A DNA stretch of 44,543 nt, from NCBI RefSeq assembly GCF_001667945.1, contig NZ_LZJK01000050.1:1-44543 (forward strand). Reading direction: 5' to 3'. Each line of letters begins with the position of its first letter. Position 1 is the first letter of the stretch. The translations under genes were made by a program, and so were the position numbers. A model generated the notes under the pieces. The model was not told the DNA's origin, ran no database searches, and saw only the letters and a program-made list of their open reading frames with translations. The DNA is from Mycolicibacter sinensis. Its GTDB lineage: Bacteria; Actinomycetota; Actinomycetes; Mycobacteriales; Mycobacteriaceae. Of this stretch, positions 1-9,234 are shown piece by piece.

Positions 1-1
1 T

Positions 2-1564
2 CAGCGACACACCCGATACCAAGTCCAGCACCGTCTGCCCCGACCCCCGAAACCCCACCACCCCAGGGGACTCACCCCGAAGGACCTTCGCCGCGAGACA
101 TATCGAAGGCTGCGTCGGCACTGGCAGTTCCGTAACGAACTAAGGTTATTCGAGATCGGACACACACGCGAGTACGGCGTCCACGTGTATGGCGGTCGAT
201 CTGAGATCCGGTTTCTGCAAGGAGCGTGGTTATACCACCCGGATACCGTGAGACGCTCCTTCCATCACGACGGCTCTGGCTCGGCGCCCGGAGTGAAGGA
301 CGAAGACAGTGGATGGGATCTCCGCCCTCACGCTCAGCGGATCATCGAAGTCGGCGAACCACAACTTGAGACCTGGGCAGCCCTCATCGACGAACCTGGC
401 ACGCCGCCTGGTGAGGCTCGCATGCTGTATCCGGTCAACCGGGCCAGCGCGACTGTGCTCGATAAGATTGCGGCTGCACCTCGCCTCGGGGACATCAACT
501 TCGACTGGACGTACGGCTGGAACGAGACGACTGATCGAAAGCGGGGGTTCTTCAGATCTGCGTCGACGCTTCCTGATCGTTGGGAGGATGCCATTCTCCA
601 GGGTCCCCACTTAACCGTTGCCACACCGCTGAATCAGCAACCCAATGCACCGATGCGCCACAGCAAGGACTACTCGACGATTGACCTAGACGCGATCGGT
701 GAGGATCTTATACCGCGTACCAACTACCAGATCGCGAAGCCGTACTCTGAGTACGTCGCCGCCTACCCGAAATGGCATGGCGTACCCAGTTCGGCTTACT
801 TCCGGCTCGCCTGGCGTGAGATGTGCGATACGGCGATGGTCCGAACCTTACATCCGGCACTGCTGCCCGTTGGCCCCAGCCACGTCGGTGGTCTGCTGTC
901 ATTGTCGACCAACGAACCCTCAGACCTTGCGGTTATGGCAGGGTTCACGGCGTCAATCGTCGCGGACTTTCTGATCAAGGTCATGGGGGTCGGCCACGTC
1001 AAAACCTCATCATTGGGAAAGATCCCCCACATCCGGAACCACCCCCTTGAACACCAACTCATACTGCGCATACTCCGCCTAAATTGCCTTGTCCACCCGT
1101 ACGCCCCGCTCTGGGGGGAGCTTTACGAGGGTGCATGGCAGCAGGATTCGTGGGTACCGCACATCGGCGTCGACTATGCCGACCGGACCCCGTTGGGTGA
1201 GGTCGGCCCGAAATGGGAGTGGGCGACCCCGCTGCGCCGCGCCGTCGACCGCCGGCAAGCGTTGGTGGAGATCGACGCCATCGTCGCGATCATGCTGGGC
1301 ATCACCGCCGAGGAACTCACCACGATCTACCGCACCCAGTTCCCGGTGCTGCAGAAATGCGAGCGCGACGCCCTCTACGACGCCACCGGACGCCAACTGC
1401 CCGGCAAGCTCGCTGCGCAGTACCGAAAGAACGGCGCGCTCAAGGCCGACGAGCTGACCGTCGACGGGGTCACCTACGTCGAACCCTTTGTCAGTGTCGA
1501 CCGCGAACGCGACATGGAACTTGCGCACAACCACTTTAGTAACACGATGAGGAGTTTAGAATAA
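2..1564 (+). CDS. Eco57I/PglX-like N6-adenine DNA methyltransferase, C-terminal part (5' truncated by window)
   Basis: The reading frame is open from base 2 to the TAA at 1562-1564, so the gene begins outside the window and about 520 C-terminal residues are visible. The text RRLRRHWQFRNELRLFEI, YGVHVYGG and LYHPDTVRRS, followed near the end by TPLGEVGPKWEWATPLRR and IYRTQFPVLQ, is characteristic of the C-terminal half (target-recognition and helical regions) of large actinobacterial adenine methyltransferases of the Eco57I/PglX class. The SAM-binding and NPPY/NPPF motifs would lie upstream and cannot be checked. By family it would methylate adenine in host DNA and mark self for the helicase genes downstream. 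The ATG at 185 is internal, because family-like sequence continues upstream of it in frame. A short inverted repeat follows the stop. Confidence 0.75.
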   Translation, partial: QRHTRYQVQHRLPRPPKPHHPRGLTPKDLRRETYRRLRRHWQFRNELRLFEIGHTREYGVHVYGGRSEIRFLQGAWLYHPDTVRRSFHHDGSGSAPGVKDEDSGWDLRPHAQRIIEVGEPQLETWAALIDEPGTPPGEARMLYPVNRASATVLDKIAAAPRLGDINFDWTYGWNETTDRKRGFFRSASTLPDRWEDAILQGPHLTVATPLNQQPNAPMRHSKDYSTIDLDAIGEDLIPRTNYQIAKPYSEYVAAYPKWHGVPSSAYFRLAWREMCDTAMVRTLHPALLPVGPSHVGGLLSLSTNEPSDLAVMAGFTASIVADFLIKVMGVGHVKTSSLGKIPHIRNHPLEHQLILRILRLNCLVHPYAPLWGELYEGAWQQDSWVPHIGVDYADRTPLGEVGPKWEWATPLRRAVDRRQALVEIDAIVAIMLGITAEELTTIYRTQFPVLQKCERDALYDATGRQLPGKLAAQYRKNGALKADELTVDGVTYVEPFVSVDRERDMELAHNHFSNTMRSLE

Positions 1565-1640
1565 CGTTGTTATTGGGTCTGAGGTATTGCATCGGCCGAT
1601 ACGATTAATTGCGACACCAAAAATTGCGTGAGGAATGCTT

Positions 1641-2879
1641 ATGTTAGCTCCTTGGGGACCATGGGTTTGGAGAATTCGTGATCTGAGCAGTCCTAAACGG
1701 GCTACGCAGCTCCTTGAGACTGCTCGCGCTCACTTGGACCGTGAGCTGATCCTCGATCTGTCCCGCGTCGGTAGCGTGTTTCCGAATGGGGCGGTTCCGT
1801 TCGCTGCGAATCTTGCTTTTCTGCGTGCAACCACGAGCCAACGGATCACCGTTCGCATGCCAGACGATTCCCGCCTCCATCACATTGATGACCCCTTGAC
1901 CGTCGAAAGTTACGATCGGTGGGGTGGTGATACTCTCACGCACTCGGTTTGGAGGTACGACACCGAGTCAGATGCTCAAAAATTGACAAATATGTATATG
2001 GAGGCGCTTACTGACCAGGTTCAGTGCGAAGAGGGCGTGATTGACTCGATCACATGGTGCCTCTACGAAGTGATGGACAACGTCTTTGCTCACAGTCATG
2101 CGAGTTCTGGTTACGTCATGATGCAGCTCCATAGGGCTGAACGACGGTGCGTGATTGCAGTCGCCGATACTGGGATCGGGATTCCGCGATCCATCGCCCC
2201 GGCAATGGATCCGCCAAGGGAAGTCTTGCAGGACCACTCTGCTTTGATCGAGTTTGCGCTTGAACAAGGCGCAACAAGCAAGGGTGGGGCACACCAAGGG
2301 AACGGTCTCTATGGCCTGCGGCGAGCGGTCGAGGTCAACGGGGGAGTCTTAAACGTGACTTCGGGTTGGGGGCATTGGACATTTCAGAACGATCAAGTTC
2401 GACGAAATACGGATCGATCGCGTGAATTGCCTGACAGAAACAATCATCTGTCAACTCTGGTTGACTGGCAATTGAATTGCGCTCAAAAGGTTCGCATTGA
2501 CGAAGCGCTCGGTGGCTCGCCGATAAATGATTTTCTGGAGACCATCGAAGACGATGAAGGTATGTATCGTATCTCTGTGAGTGAGATTGAAGAATCTCTT
2601 GGCTCCCGAAAACTGGGGTCCGAGATTCGCACTCGTTTGGAGAATTACATGAGCGCTGGCGCGCAGTATGTGACACTTGATTTCAAGGGTGTCGGAGTAG
2701 TCTCATCTAGTTTTGCTGACGAGGTGCTGGCGAAGCTCGCCAGTGACATGGGTGAGCTTGAGTATCGCCGCCGCGTGTTCGTGGACAACGCCTCACCTAC
2801 GAACCGTGCACTGATCGAGCGGGCAATCGCGTTGCGGCTGGCCGAGTCAGAATCGGGACGAGCGTGGCTCTCCGAGTGA
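1641..2879 (+). CDS. GHKL ATPase with STAS-like (DUF4325-type) domain
   Basis: This 412-residue protein combines a GHKL (histidine-kinase/Hsp90-type) ATPase with a C-terminal STAS-like segment. The N-box is EVMDNVFAHS (Asn147), the G1 box is DTGIGIP (Asp176), and the G2 region GNGLYGL lies near residues 220-226. Residues 1-110 look like an N-terminal STAS-like region, and VTLDFKGVGVVSSSFADEVL near residue 350 is the DUF4325-like core. No phospho-acceptor His box or transmembrane segment is seen, so it is not a classical sensor kinase. ATG 1641 is preferred over ATG 1635 because TGAGGA at 1629-1634 is then six bases upstream. The gene is visibly richer in A+T than both neighbours, suggesting a separate origin. 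It sits between the methyltransferase and the first helicase, so a regulatory or ATP-dependent switch role in the system is inferred. Confidence 0.8.
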   Translation: MLAPWGPWVWRIRDLSSPKRATQLLETARAHLDRELILDLSRVGSVFPNGAVPFAANLAFLRATTSQRITVRMPDDSRLHHIDDPLTVESYDRWGGDTLTHSVWRYDTESDAQKLTNMYMEALTDQVQCEEGVIDSITWCLYEVMDNVFAHSHASSGYVMMQLHRAERRCVIAVADTGIGIPRSIAPAMDPPREVLQDHSALIEFALEQGATSKGGAHQGNGLYGLRRAVEVNGGVLNVTSGWGHWTFQNDQVRRNTDRSRELPDRNNHLSTLVDWQLNCAQKVRIDEALGGSPINDFLETIEDDEGMYRISVSEIEESLGSRKLGSEIRTRLENYMSAGAQYVTLDFKGVGVVSSSFADEVLAKLASDMGELEYRRRVFVDNASPTNRALIERAIALRLAESESGRAWLSE

Positions 2880-2961
2880 AACCTGCTGTGAAGATGACGA
2901 ATTGTGTCCCAGGCGCGGGCATATTGTCTACCGATATTTCTGTAGGCAGGTAGGTCCGCGT

Positions 2962-5900
2962 ATGGGTGCCTTACTCCCCACACTGCAAGCCGATCACCTG
3001 CGCGAAGGCCTGACCGACTACCTGGCCACCACATTCGCACTGACCGATCCGGACGCCCAAGCCGCGCTCACGGACTTCATCGGCGACCCCGACGCCGGCA
3101 TGTTCAAAGGCCCGTACGTGCGGCTGCGGCTGCCATTCGCCCCCGCCGGTGGTGATTGGAACGATCACCTCGACTGGTGGCCGGAGGGTTTCACTCCGTA
3201 CGGGCATCAAGCGGCCGCGTTCGAGCGACTGTCCACGAAGTATCGGGACCGGCCGCAACCGACGTTGGTTACTACCGGGACCGGCTCGGGCAAGACCGAG
3301 GCGTTCTTGATCCCGATCCTCGATCATGTGCTGCGAGCCAAGAAGGCCGGCGTCACCGGGATGAAGGCGCTGATCCTGTACCCGATGAACGCGCTGGCCA
3401 ACGACCAGGAGCAGCGCCTGGCCAAGCTGATCACCGGCGATCCGCGCCTGGAAGCCGTCACCGCCGGGCTCTACACCGGCGAACAGACCAGCGGCGGCCG
3501 CACCCGAGTCTCCGAACACGGGCTCATCACCGACCGCGCCTTGATGCACGACGCCCCGCCGGACATCTTGCTGACCAACTACAAGATGCTCGACCACCTG
3601 CTGCTGCACCCCGGTCGCGCCGAGATGTGGCGGCGCTCCGCGGACTCGTTGTGCTATCTGGTGCTCGACGAATTCCACACCTATGACGGTGCGCAGGGCA
3701 CCGACGTGGCGATGCTGCTGCGCCGCCTTGGCCTCACCCTCAAAGCCCATTGGACTTCCGCTTCGAAGGAGACCGAAGCCGACCGGCGCCGCCCGCTGGG
3801 CAAGATCACCCCGGTCGCCACTTCGGCGACACTGGGGTCCGGTGGTGCGCCGACCGCGATGGTCGACTTCGCCCACACCGTGTTCGGCGAGAAGTTCGGC
3901 GATGATGCGGTGATCGGGGAGACCCGCCTGGATGCCGAAGAATGGTTTGCTGAGCGAACCGGGCTGCGCGACAACGAGTTGACTCCGCTGAGCCCGGTGC
4001 TGCCCGAAGCATTGGAACCGATCGAGCAAGCTCGGGAGGAGAGCGGCGACAACACTGCCATCGCCGCTGCGGTGTTCGGCGCGCTGTTCGATTCAACTGG
4101 GGGAGCTGTCGGCACCGCCGACATGCTCGACCAGATCAAACGTCACGACCTCATCAAGGCTGTGTTGCGCAACGCGGTCGATGCGATCTCGATCGCCGAT
4201 CTTGCCGTGCGCGTATTTCCACCGGTGGTCGGTGGGCTTGATGCTGGGCGCATCCAAGCCGCTCCGGTGCGGTTCCTGCAGTACGTTCTCGCCTTGCTGT
4301 CCCACATTCGGGCCGAAGCCGGCCGCGCCGCACTTGGTGTCGATGTGCACCTGTGGATCCGCGAACTCAGCCGCGTCGACCGTGCGGTGCGAGCGACTGC
4401 CGCCTACCGCTGGTCCGATGATGGCACCGCTGCCGATGAATCTGAGCTGTATCTGCCAGCGGTGTTCTGCCGGCATTGCGGACGCTCCGGCTGGGGAGCC
4501 CGCTTGGCTCCAACTGGCAGCGCCCTCGATGTCACCGATGAAGCTATCCGTGCCGACCATGCGGCTGGTGCATCCCGATTCCGGGCGTTGATCTCCGCAC
4601 CTGCCGAAGCCCACATCACCGAGCCGGTGGAGGGCCTGGTCTGGTTTCACCTCGACCACCGCGAACTACAGACCAGCGCACCCGATCCGGATGACCCCGA
4701 CCGGGTCAACGGTCGGATCCTGCCGGTGCTCACCCTCGTCGGCCCGGATGCCGACGACGAATCCACCAAAGACGTCTGCCCAGCCTGCGGCGGCGTCGAC
4801 GGCATCCGGTTCCTCGGCGGCGCAGTGGCCACCCAACTGTCGGTGACCCTGTCCAACCTGTTCGGCGACAAGAACCTCGACAACGCCGAGAAAAAAGCGC
4901 TGATGTTCACCGACAGTGTCCAAGACGCGGCGCACCGGGCCGGGTTCGTGCAAGCACGCTCCCACAGCTTGAGCCTGCGCACCGCGTTGCGCGGCGCACT
5001 CGGCGACGGTGAACTCAACCTCACCGAACTCGCCCAGGCTGTTGTGACTCGCGCTGGCACCGACCCGGTGTTGCGCTACCAGTTGCTGCCACCCGACATC
5101 GTCGACCAGGACGCGTTCGTCGCGTTCTGGCAAGCTGGCGCGCATCCCAACACCCGTCGGGCCGCGGAGAACCGAGCCAAGCAGCGGCTGCAATTCGACA
5201 TCGACCTGGAATTCGGGTTGCAATCGCGCACCGGGCGCACCCTGGAACTCACCGGCAGTGTCGCCGCAGAGGTGTACCTGGGAGCACCCGGGCGGGCGGC
5301 AATCATCGGCAGCCATGCCGCCGACAGCGTTGCTACGCAGATCCCATTGTCTGGGGTCGACGATGCCGCCCTGGCCCGGTGGGTGCGCGGCACCGTCGAA
5401 CGTATCCGGACCCAGGGCGGCATCCACCACGACTGGTTGCGCCGCTACGTCGAGAAGAACGCTAAGCGCTACCACATCTGGGGCGGCCGCCCCCGCGGAA
5501 AAGGCATGCCCGCCTTCCCGAAAGGCCGACCCGCACCGGCATTCCCTGCACTCAAATCCGGCAACCATGCATTGCCCGAAGGATTCGACGCGATCACCCC
5601 GTCTACATCGTGGTACGCGAAGTGGGCGTCGCAGTGCCTGGGTGTCAGCCCCCACGACGCCGCATTCCTGGCCAAGGCCTTGTTCGCTGAACTGGCCACC
5701 GAGCTGGTGCTTAGTGCCATCACCACCGAGACCGGCACCATCGCTTACGGGTTGGCTCCCACCACCATCATGGTGAGCACACCGACCCTGGATGCGTTGC
5801 GCGCTGGCCGGCATCTGTTGAGCTGCGACGTCTGCCAAACCCCGGTGCCGGGCAGTGCCACCACCGTCGACGAACTCGACGGTGCACCCTGCCTGCTGAT

Positions 5901-8900
5901 CCGCTGCCCCGGTTACCTGCAGCGTGCCGAGCGGTTCGACAACTTCTACCGGCGGCTCTATAACTCCGGCGAGATGAAACGGGTGGTGGCGCGCGAACAC
6001 ACTTCACTGCTGGACCCCAAGGTCCGCCTCGGCTACGAGAAAGCGTTCAAAGCCGGCGGCACCGATCCGCAAGCACCCAACGTCCTGGTCGCCACCCCCA
6101 CCTTGGAGATGGGCATCGACATCGGTGACCTATCCACGGTGATGCTTGGATCGCTGCCCCGCTCGGTGGCGTCGTATCTGCAGCGCGTCGGTCGAGCCGG
6201 ACGACTCACTGGAAACTCGCTGGCACTGGCCTACGTTCGCGGCCGTGGCGAGCACTTGCCGAAACTCTTCGAACCACTCTCGGTGATCCAGGGCGACGTG
6301 CGCCCACCGGCGACCCTGCTCAACGCCGAAGAAATCCTGCAACGCCAATACCTCGCCCACATCATCGACCGGCTGGCCCGCGACCCGAACACCGTCGTCC
6401 CCAAGGATGCTCGGGCAGTATTCGGGGATACCAGCGACGACGGGTGGCTGGCCACGCTTCTCGACCTCGCGGTTACTCACGCCGATTCGCTGTTGGATGA
6501 GTTCCTGCGGCAGTTCGGTGAGCAGATTTCCGATCCCGCTGCCGGGGGTTTGCGAGCCTGGGCCAGCCCGCCGCCGCAGGGTGGGGTCAGTGGACTCACC
6601 GCGCATCTGAACGCTGCAGCCCACCAGTGGCGGATCGACCTCGACGAACTCACCCAGCGGTTGAAGTCGGTCGAGGATGAGCTGCCGGAATTCGAGCGGC
6701 GCGCCGAATCACCCGCGGCAACCGATGACGACCGGCGCGCCCTGCGGATTGCCAAAGGCTCCCGGAAACTACTGGGCAAGCAGATCACCTCGATCACCAC
6801 CGACTATTGGATTGCGGTGCTGGAACGCTACGGTGTGCTGCCTAACTACACCTTGCTCGATGATTCGGTGACCCTCGATGCCGGCGTGACGTGGATGGAC
6901 CCGGACAGCGGTGCCTACCAAGGGGATTCGCTGAGCTACCAGCGGGGCTCGCGAGTTGCGCTGACCGAGCTCGCACCCGGGGCTACCTTCTACGCGCAAG
7001 GGTTGGCCGTCACCATCGACGCTGTCGACTTGGGGACCGGCGAATCCAACATCTACTCCTGGCAGCTGTGCCCGCAATGCGGCTGGGCGGCGATCAGCCC
7101 ATCGAAGATCGCCGCACAGCCGGTGACCAGCTGCCCACGCTGCAACAACACCGCCATCTCCGATGTCAGCCAACACCTGCCGGTTGTCGAGATGACTCGG
7201 GTCTCGGCGGAGGTGCGCCGCGACGAGGCCACCATCAACGACAACCGCGACGACCGCAAACGCGAACCCTTCACCGTGGTTACCGCCGCCGACATCGACC
7301 CGGCCCACGTCGGCCACACCTGGTTTCGCCCAGACGCGGAATTCGGTGCGCAATACCTGCGCCGCGTCGACATCCGCTGGCTCAACCTGGGCAAGCGGAC
7401 CTCGCAGGGCAAGCCGCGGACCATCGCCGGACAGGAATCGGCGACCGGGCTGTTTCGGGTCTGCGCATCGTGCGGGCAGCTCGACACTCTGGCCGGCCGC
7501 AACACCCGCTACGAACACCGGCCCTGGTGCCGGTTACGGGATGCACCAACTGAGGATGTGCGGGAGATTGCGCTGGCGCGCACGTTGCGCACCCAAGCGG
7601 TGCTGCTGCACCTGCCTCCGCAGCTGGAATACGACAGCTTCGGCTATCCCAGCCTGGCTGCGGCACTGCTGCTGGGGTTGCGGCAGGTGATTGGCGGTTC
7701 ACCGGAACACCTGGCTGCTGTCGTCATACCCGATGCGTTGCGCGCACCCGACCGGCGGGCCCTGTTGCTGCACGACACCGTGCCTGGCGGCACCGGCTAT
7801 CTGGCCGAATTTGCCGACCACGCCAAGATTTGGGCGGCGTTGGCCGCAGCCCGTGCTGTTGTCGTGGATTGCCCATGCCAGCATGAGGACCGGCTGGCCT
7901 GCCACCGCTGCCTGCTGCCGTTCGCCTCACCGCATGAGCTGGACAAGGTGGCCCGAGCGACTGCGTTGAAACTGCTCGATGAAATTCTCGGTGTGCCGCA
8001 AGGCGCTAGCCCGAACCTGGCTGACTGGACTGCTGGCATCACCGAAACCGCGCCGCCACCGCCGGCGACCAGCGGTGAATCCTTCCTGGAACGCGAGTTC
8101 TACACCGTGTTCCTGGAGCGACTCAAGGGTATTGGCGCCACGGTCGTCGAGAAACCTGGCGTGTACGGGCCATCTGCGACTATCACCGTTCCGGGCGTCA
8201 AGCCGCGGAAATGGTCGCTGCGCCCGCAGGTAGCGCTCGGCTTCGTCCAGCCCGACTTCGAGTTGCAGACCGCGGACCCCGACGTGCCGAAGATCGCGAT
8301 CTTCACGGATGGGCGTACCTTCCACGCGGTGCCAGGCTGCAACCGGCTTGCCGATGATGCCGAGAAACGCGAGAAGTTGCGTGCGATTGGCTATCTGGTG
8401 TGGTCGTTTGGGCACGATGACCTGCAACGGTTTAAAGCTGGGGACGTAGCTGATCCGGTGTGGTTCGATAAGACAGCGGCCGACATCGTCACTGGTCAGT
8501 TCAACGTGCAACCCGGGCTGGTTCGCCTGCTGTCGAAAGATCCGGTGTCGCAGCTGCTGGAGTTCATGCTCGACCCGGATTTCGACGCTTGGGAGCATTT
8601 CAGTACCTGGCTGCCGTACCTGTTCGTCACTGGCAGCAACCGGGCGAAGTCCGACCTGGAGACAGTAGGTGCGGCTGCTCTTGCAGCACTGGATGGGGGT
8701 GTGCCATTCCCGGCGTCGGGTGTCGACATGTGCTGGGCGTTCGCCGATGGCGGGGTGGCGGTGACCGCTGGCGTTCATGCTGTATCTGATCCGCCGCGCA
8801 CGGTGCTCGCCGTCGATGACCGGGATGATCGGCTGGAAATCCTCGACGGCAAAGCTTGGAAGATCTGGCTGCGGCTGTCGAACTGGTTGGGCATCTGCGG

Positions 8901-9234
8901 CCGGCACCGAATCAGCACGCGCAGTCTGCTGTCGGCTGCGCCGGTTGAAGTTGAGTCGATGGTGGAGAGCGAGCTGGCCGGCGACTGGCAAGTGCTCTAC
9001 GACGAAGCGGTCAGCGACGCCGAACGTAACTTGATCCGCGCTCTCGCCGATGCGGGTGCTGCGGTACCGATGCTGGGCTTTGAAACCGACAGTGGCGATG
9101 TGCTCGACTTCGCGTGGAGCGGTGCGCAGATCGGGGTGGTCTTCGACTCTGCTCCTGCTTTGCCAGGTTGGACACTGTGCCCGCCCGATGCCGGTGAGAT
9201 CATCGCTGCACTGAAAACGAACGGAGTGATGTAG
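2962..9234 (+). CDS. Giant SF2 helicase with DUF1998-type zinc region and Vsr-like C-terminal domain (DruE/MrfA/DrmA-like)
   Basis: The protein is 2090 residues from ATG 2962; the longer TTG start at 2902 lacks support. SF2 helicase motifs are intact: Walker A GTGSGKT 106-112, Walker B DEFH 236-239, TSAT 287-290, motif IV FTDSVQDAAHRAGF near 650, motif V TPTLEMGIDIG near 1045-1055, and motif VI QRVGRAGR 1074-1081. Multiple CxxC pairs occur in the inserted and C-terminal regions. The DUF1998-type signature is HDTVPGGTGYLAEF followed by Cys1637, 1639, 1646 and 1649. Farther on, PDF (Asp1765), IFTDGRTFH (Asp1783, His1788) and EKLRAIGYLVWSF resemble the Vsr/DUF559 branch of PD-(D/E)XK nucleases. 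Size and order are like DruE of Druantia and the DrmA/MrfA helicases. It would translocate on DNA and may cut it. The stop abuts the next gene. Confidence 0.85.
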   Translation: MGALLPTLQADHLREGLTDYLATTFALTDPDAQAALTDFIGDPDAGMFKGPYVRLRLPFAPAGGDWNDHLDWWPEGFTPYGHQAAAFERLSTKYRDRPQPTLVTTGTGSGKTEAFLIPILDHVLRAKKAGVTGMKALILYPMNALANDQEQRLAKLITGDPRLEAVTAGLYTGEQTSGGRTRVSEHGLITDRALMHDAPPDILLTNYKMLDHLLLHPGRAEMWRRSADSLCYLVLDEFHTYDGAQGTDVAMLLRRLGLTLKAHWTSASKETEADRRRPLGKITPVATSATLGSGGAPTAMVDFAHTVFGEKFGDDAVIGETRLDAEEWFAERTGLRDNELTPLSPVLPEALEPIEQAREESGDNTAIAAAVFGALFDSTGGAVGTADMLDQIKRHDLIKAVLRNAVDAISIADLAVRVFPPVVGGLDAGRIQAAPVRFLQYVLALLSHIRAEAGRAALGVDVHLWIRELSRVDRAVRATAAYRWSDDGTAADESELYLPAVFCRHCGRSGWGARLAPTGSALDVTDEAIRADHAAGASRFRALISAPAEAHITEPVEGLVWFHLDHRELQTSAPDPDDPDRVNGRILPVLTLVGPDADDESTKDVCPACGGVDGIRFLGGAVATQLSVTLSNLFGDKNLDNAEKKALMFTDSVQDAAHRAGFVQARSHSLSLRTALRGALGDGELNLTELAQAVVTRAGTDPVLRYQLLPPDIVDQDAFVAFWQAGAHPNTRRAAENRAKQRLQFDIDLEFGLQSRTGRTLELTGSVAAEVYLGAPGRAAIIGSHAADSVATQIPLSGVDDAALARWVRGTVERIRTQGGIHHDWLRRYVEKNAKRYHIWGGRPRGKGMPAFPKGRPAPAFPALKSGNHALPEGFDAITPSTSWYAKWASQCLGVSPHDAAFLAKALFAELATELVLSAITTETGTIAYGLAPTTIMVSTPTLDALRAGRHLLSCDVCQTPVPGSATTVDELDGAPCLLIRCPGYLQRAERFDNFYRRLYNSGEMKRVVAREHTSLLDPKVRLGYEKAFKAGGTDPQAPNVLVATPTLEMGIDIGDLSTVMLGSLPRSVASYLQRVGRAGRLTGNSLALAYVRGRGEHLPKLFEPLSVIQGDVRPPATLLNAEEILQRQYLAHIIDRLARDPNTVVPKDARAVFGDTSDDGWLATLLDLAVTHADSLLDEFLRQFGEQISDPAAGGLRAWASPPPQGGVSGLTAHLNAAAHQWRIDLDELTQRLKSVEDELPEFERRAESPAATDDDRRALRIAKGSRKLLGKQITSITTDYWIAVLERYGVLPNYTLLDDSVTLDAGVTWMDPDSGAYQGDSLSYQRGSRVALTELAPGATFYAQGLAVTIDAVDLGTGESNIYSWQLCPQCGWAAISPSKIAAQPVTSCPRCNNTAISDVSQHLPVVEMTRVSAEVRRDEATINDNRDDRKREPFTVVTAADIDPAHVGHTWFRPDAEFGAQYLRRVDIRWLNLGKRTSQGKPRTIAGQESATGLFRVCASCGQLDTLAGRNTRYEHRPWCRLRDAPTEDVREIALARTLRTQAVLLHLPPQLEYDSFGYPSLAAALLLGLRQVIGGSPEHLAAVVIPDALRAPDRRALLLHDTVPGGTGYLAEFADHAKIWAALAAARAVVVDCPCQHEDRLACHRCLLPFASPHELDKVARATALKLLDEILGVPQGASPNLADWTAGITETAPPPPATSGESFLEREFYTVFLERLKGIGATVVEKPGVYGPSATITVPGVKPRKWSLRPQVALGFVQPDFELQTADPDVPKIAIFTDGRTFHAVPGCNRLADDAEKREKLRAIGYLVWSFGHDDLQRFKAGDVADPVWFDKTAADIVTGQFNVQPGLVRLLSKDPVSQLLEFMLDPDFDAWEHFSTWLPYLFVTGSNRAKSDLETVGAAALAALDGGVPFPASGVDMCWAFADGGVAVTAGVHAVSDPPRTVLAVDDRDDRLEILDGKAWKIWLRLSNWLGICGRHRISTRSLLSAAPVEVESMVESELAGDWQVLYDEAVSDAERNLIRALADAGAAVPMLGFETDSGDVLDFAWSGAQIGVVFDSAPALPGWTLCPPDAGEIIAALKTNGVM

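Noticed and set aside
1560..1574. AATAAC-GTT-GTTATT inverted repeat after the methyltransferase as a terminator
   Set aside because: Six A/T-rich base pairs without a T run make a weak hairpin; the next gene is probably co-transcribed or has its own promoter.
2902..2961. Upstream TTG start for the giant helicase
   Set aside because: Adds 20 unsupported residues; ATG 2962 lies closer to a purine-rich stretch and starts the recognisable N-terminus.
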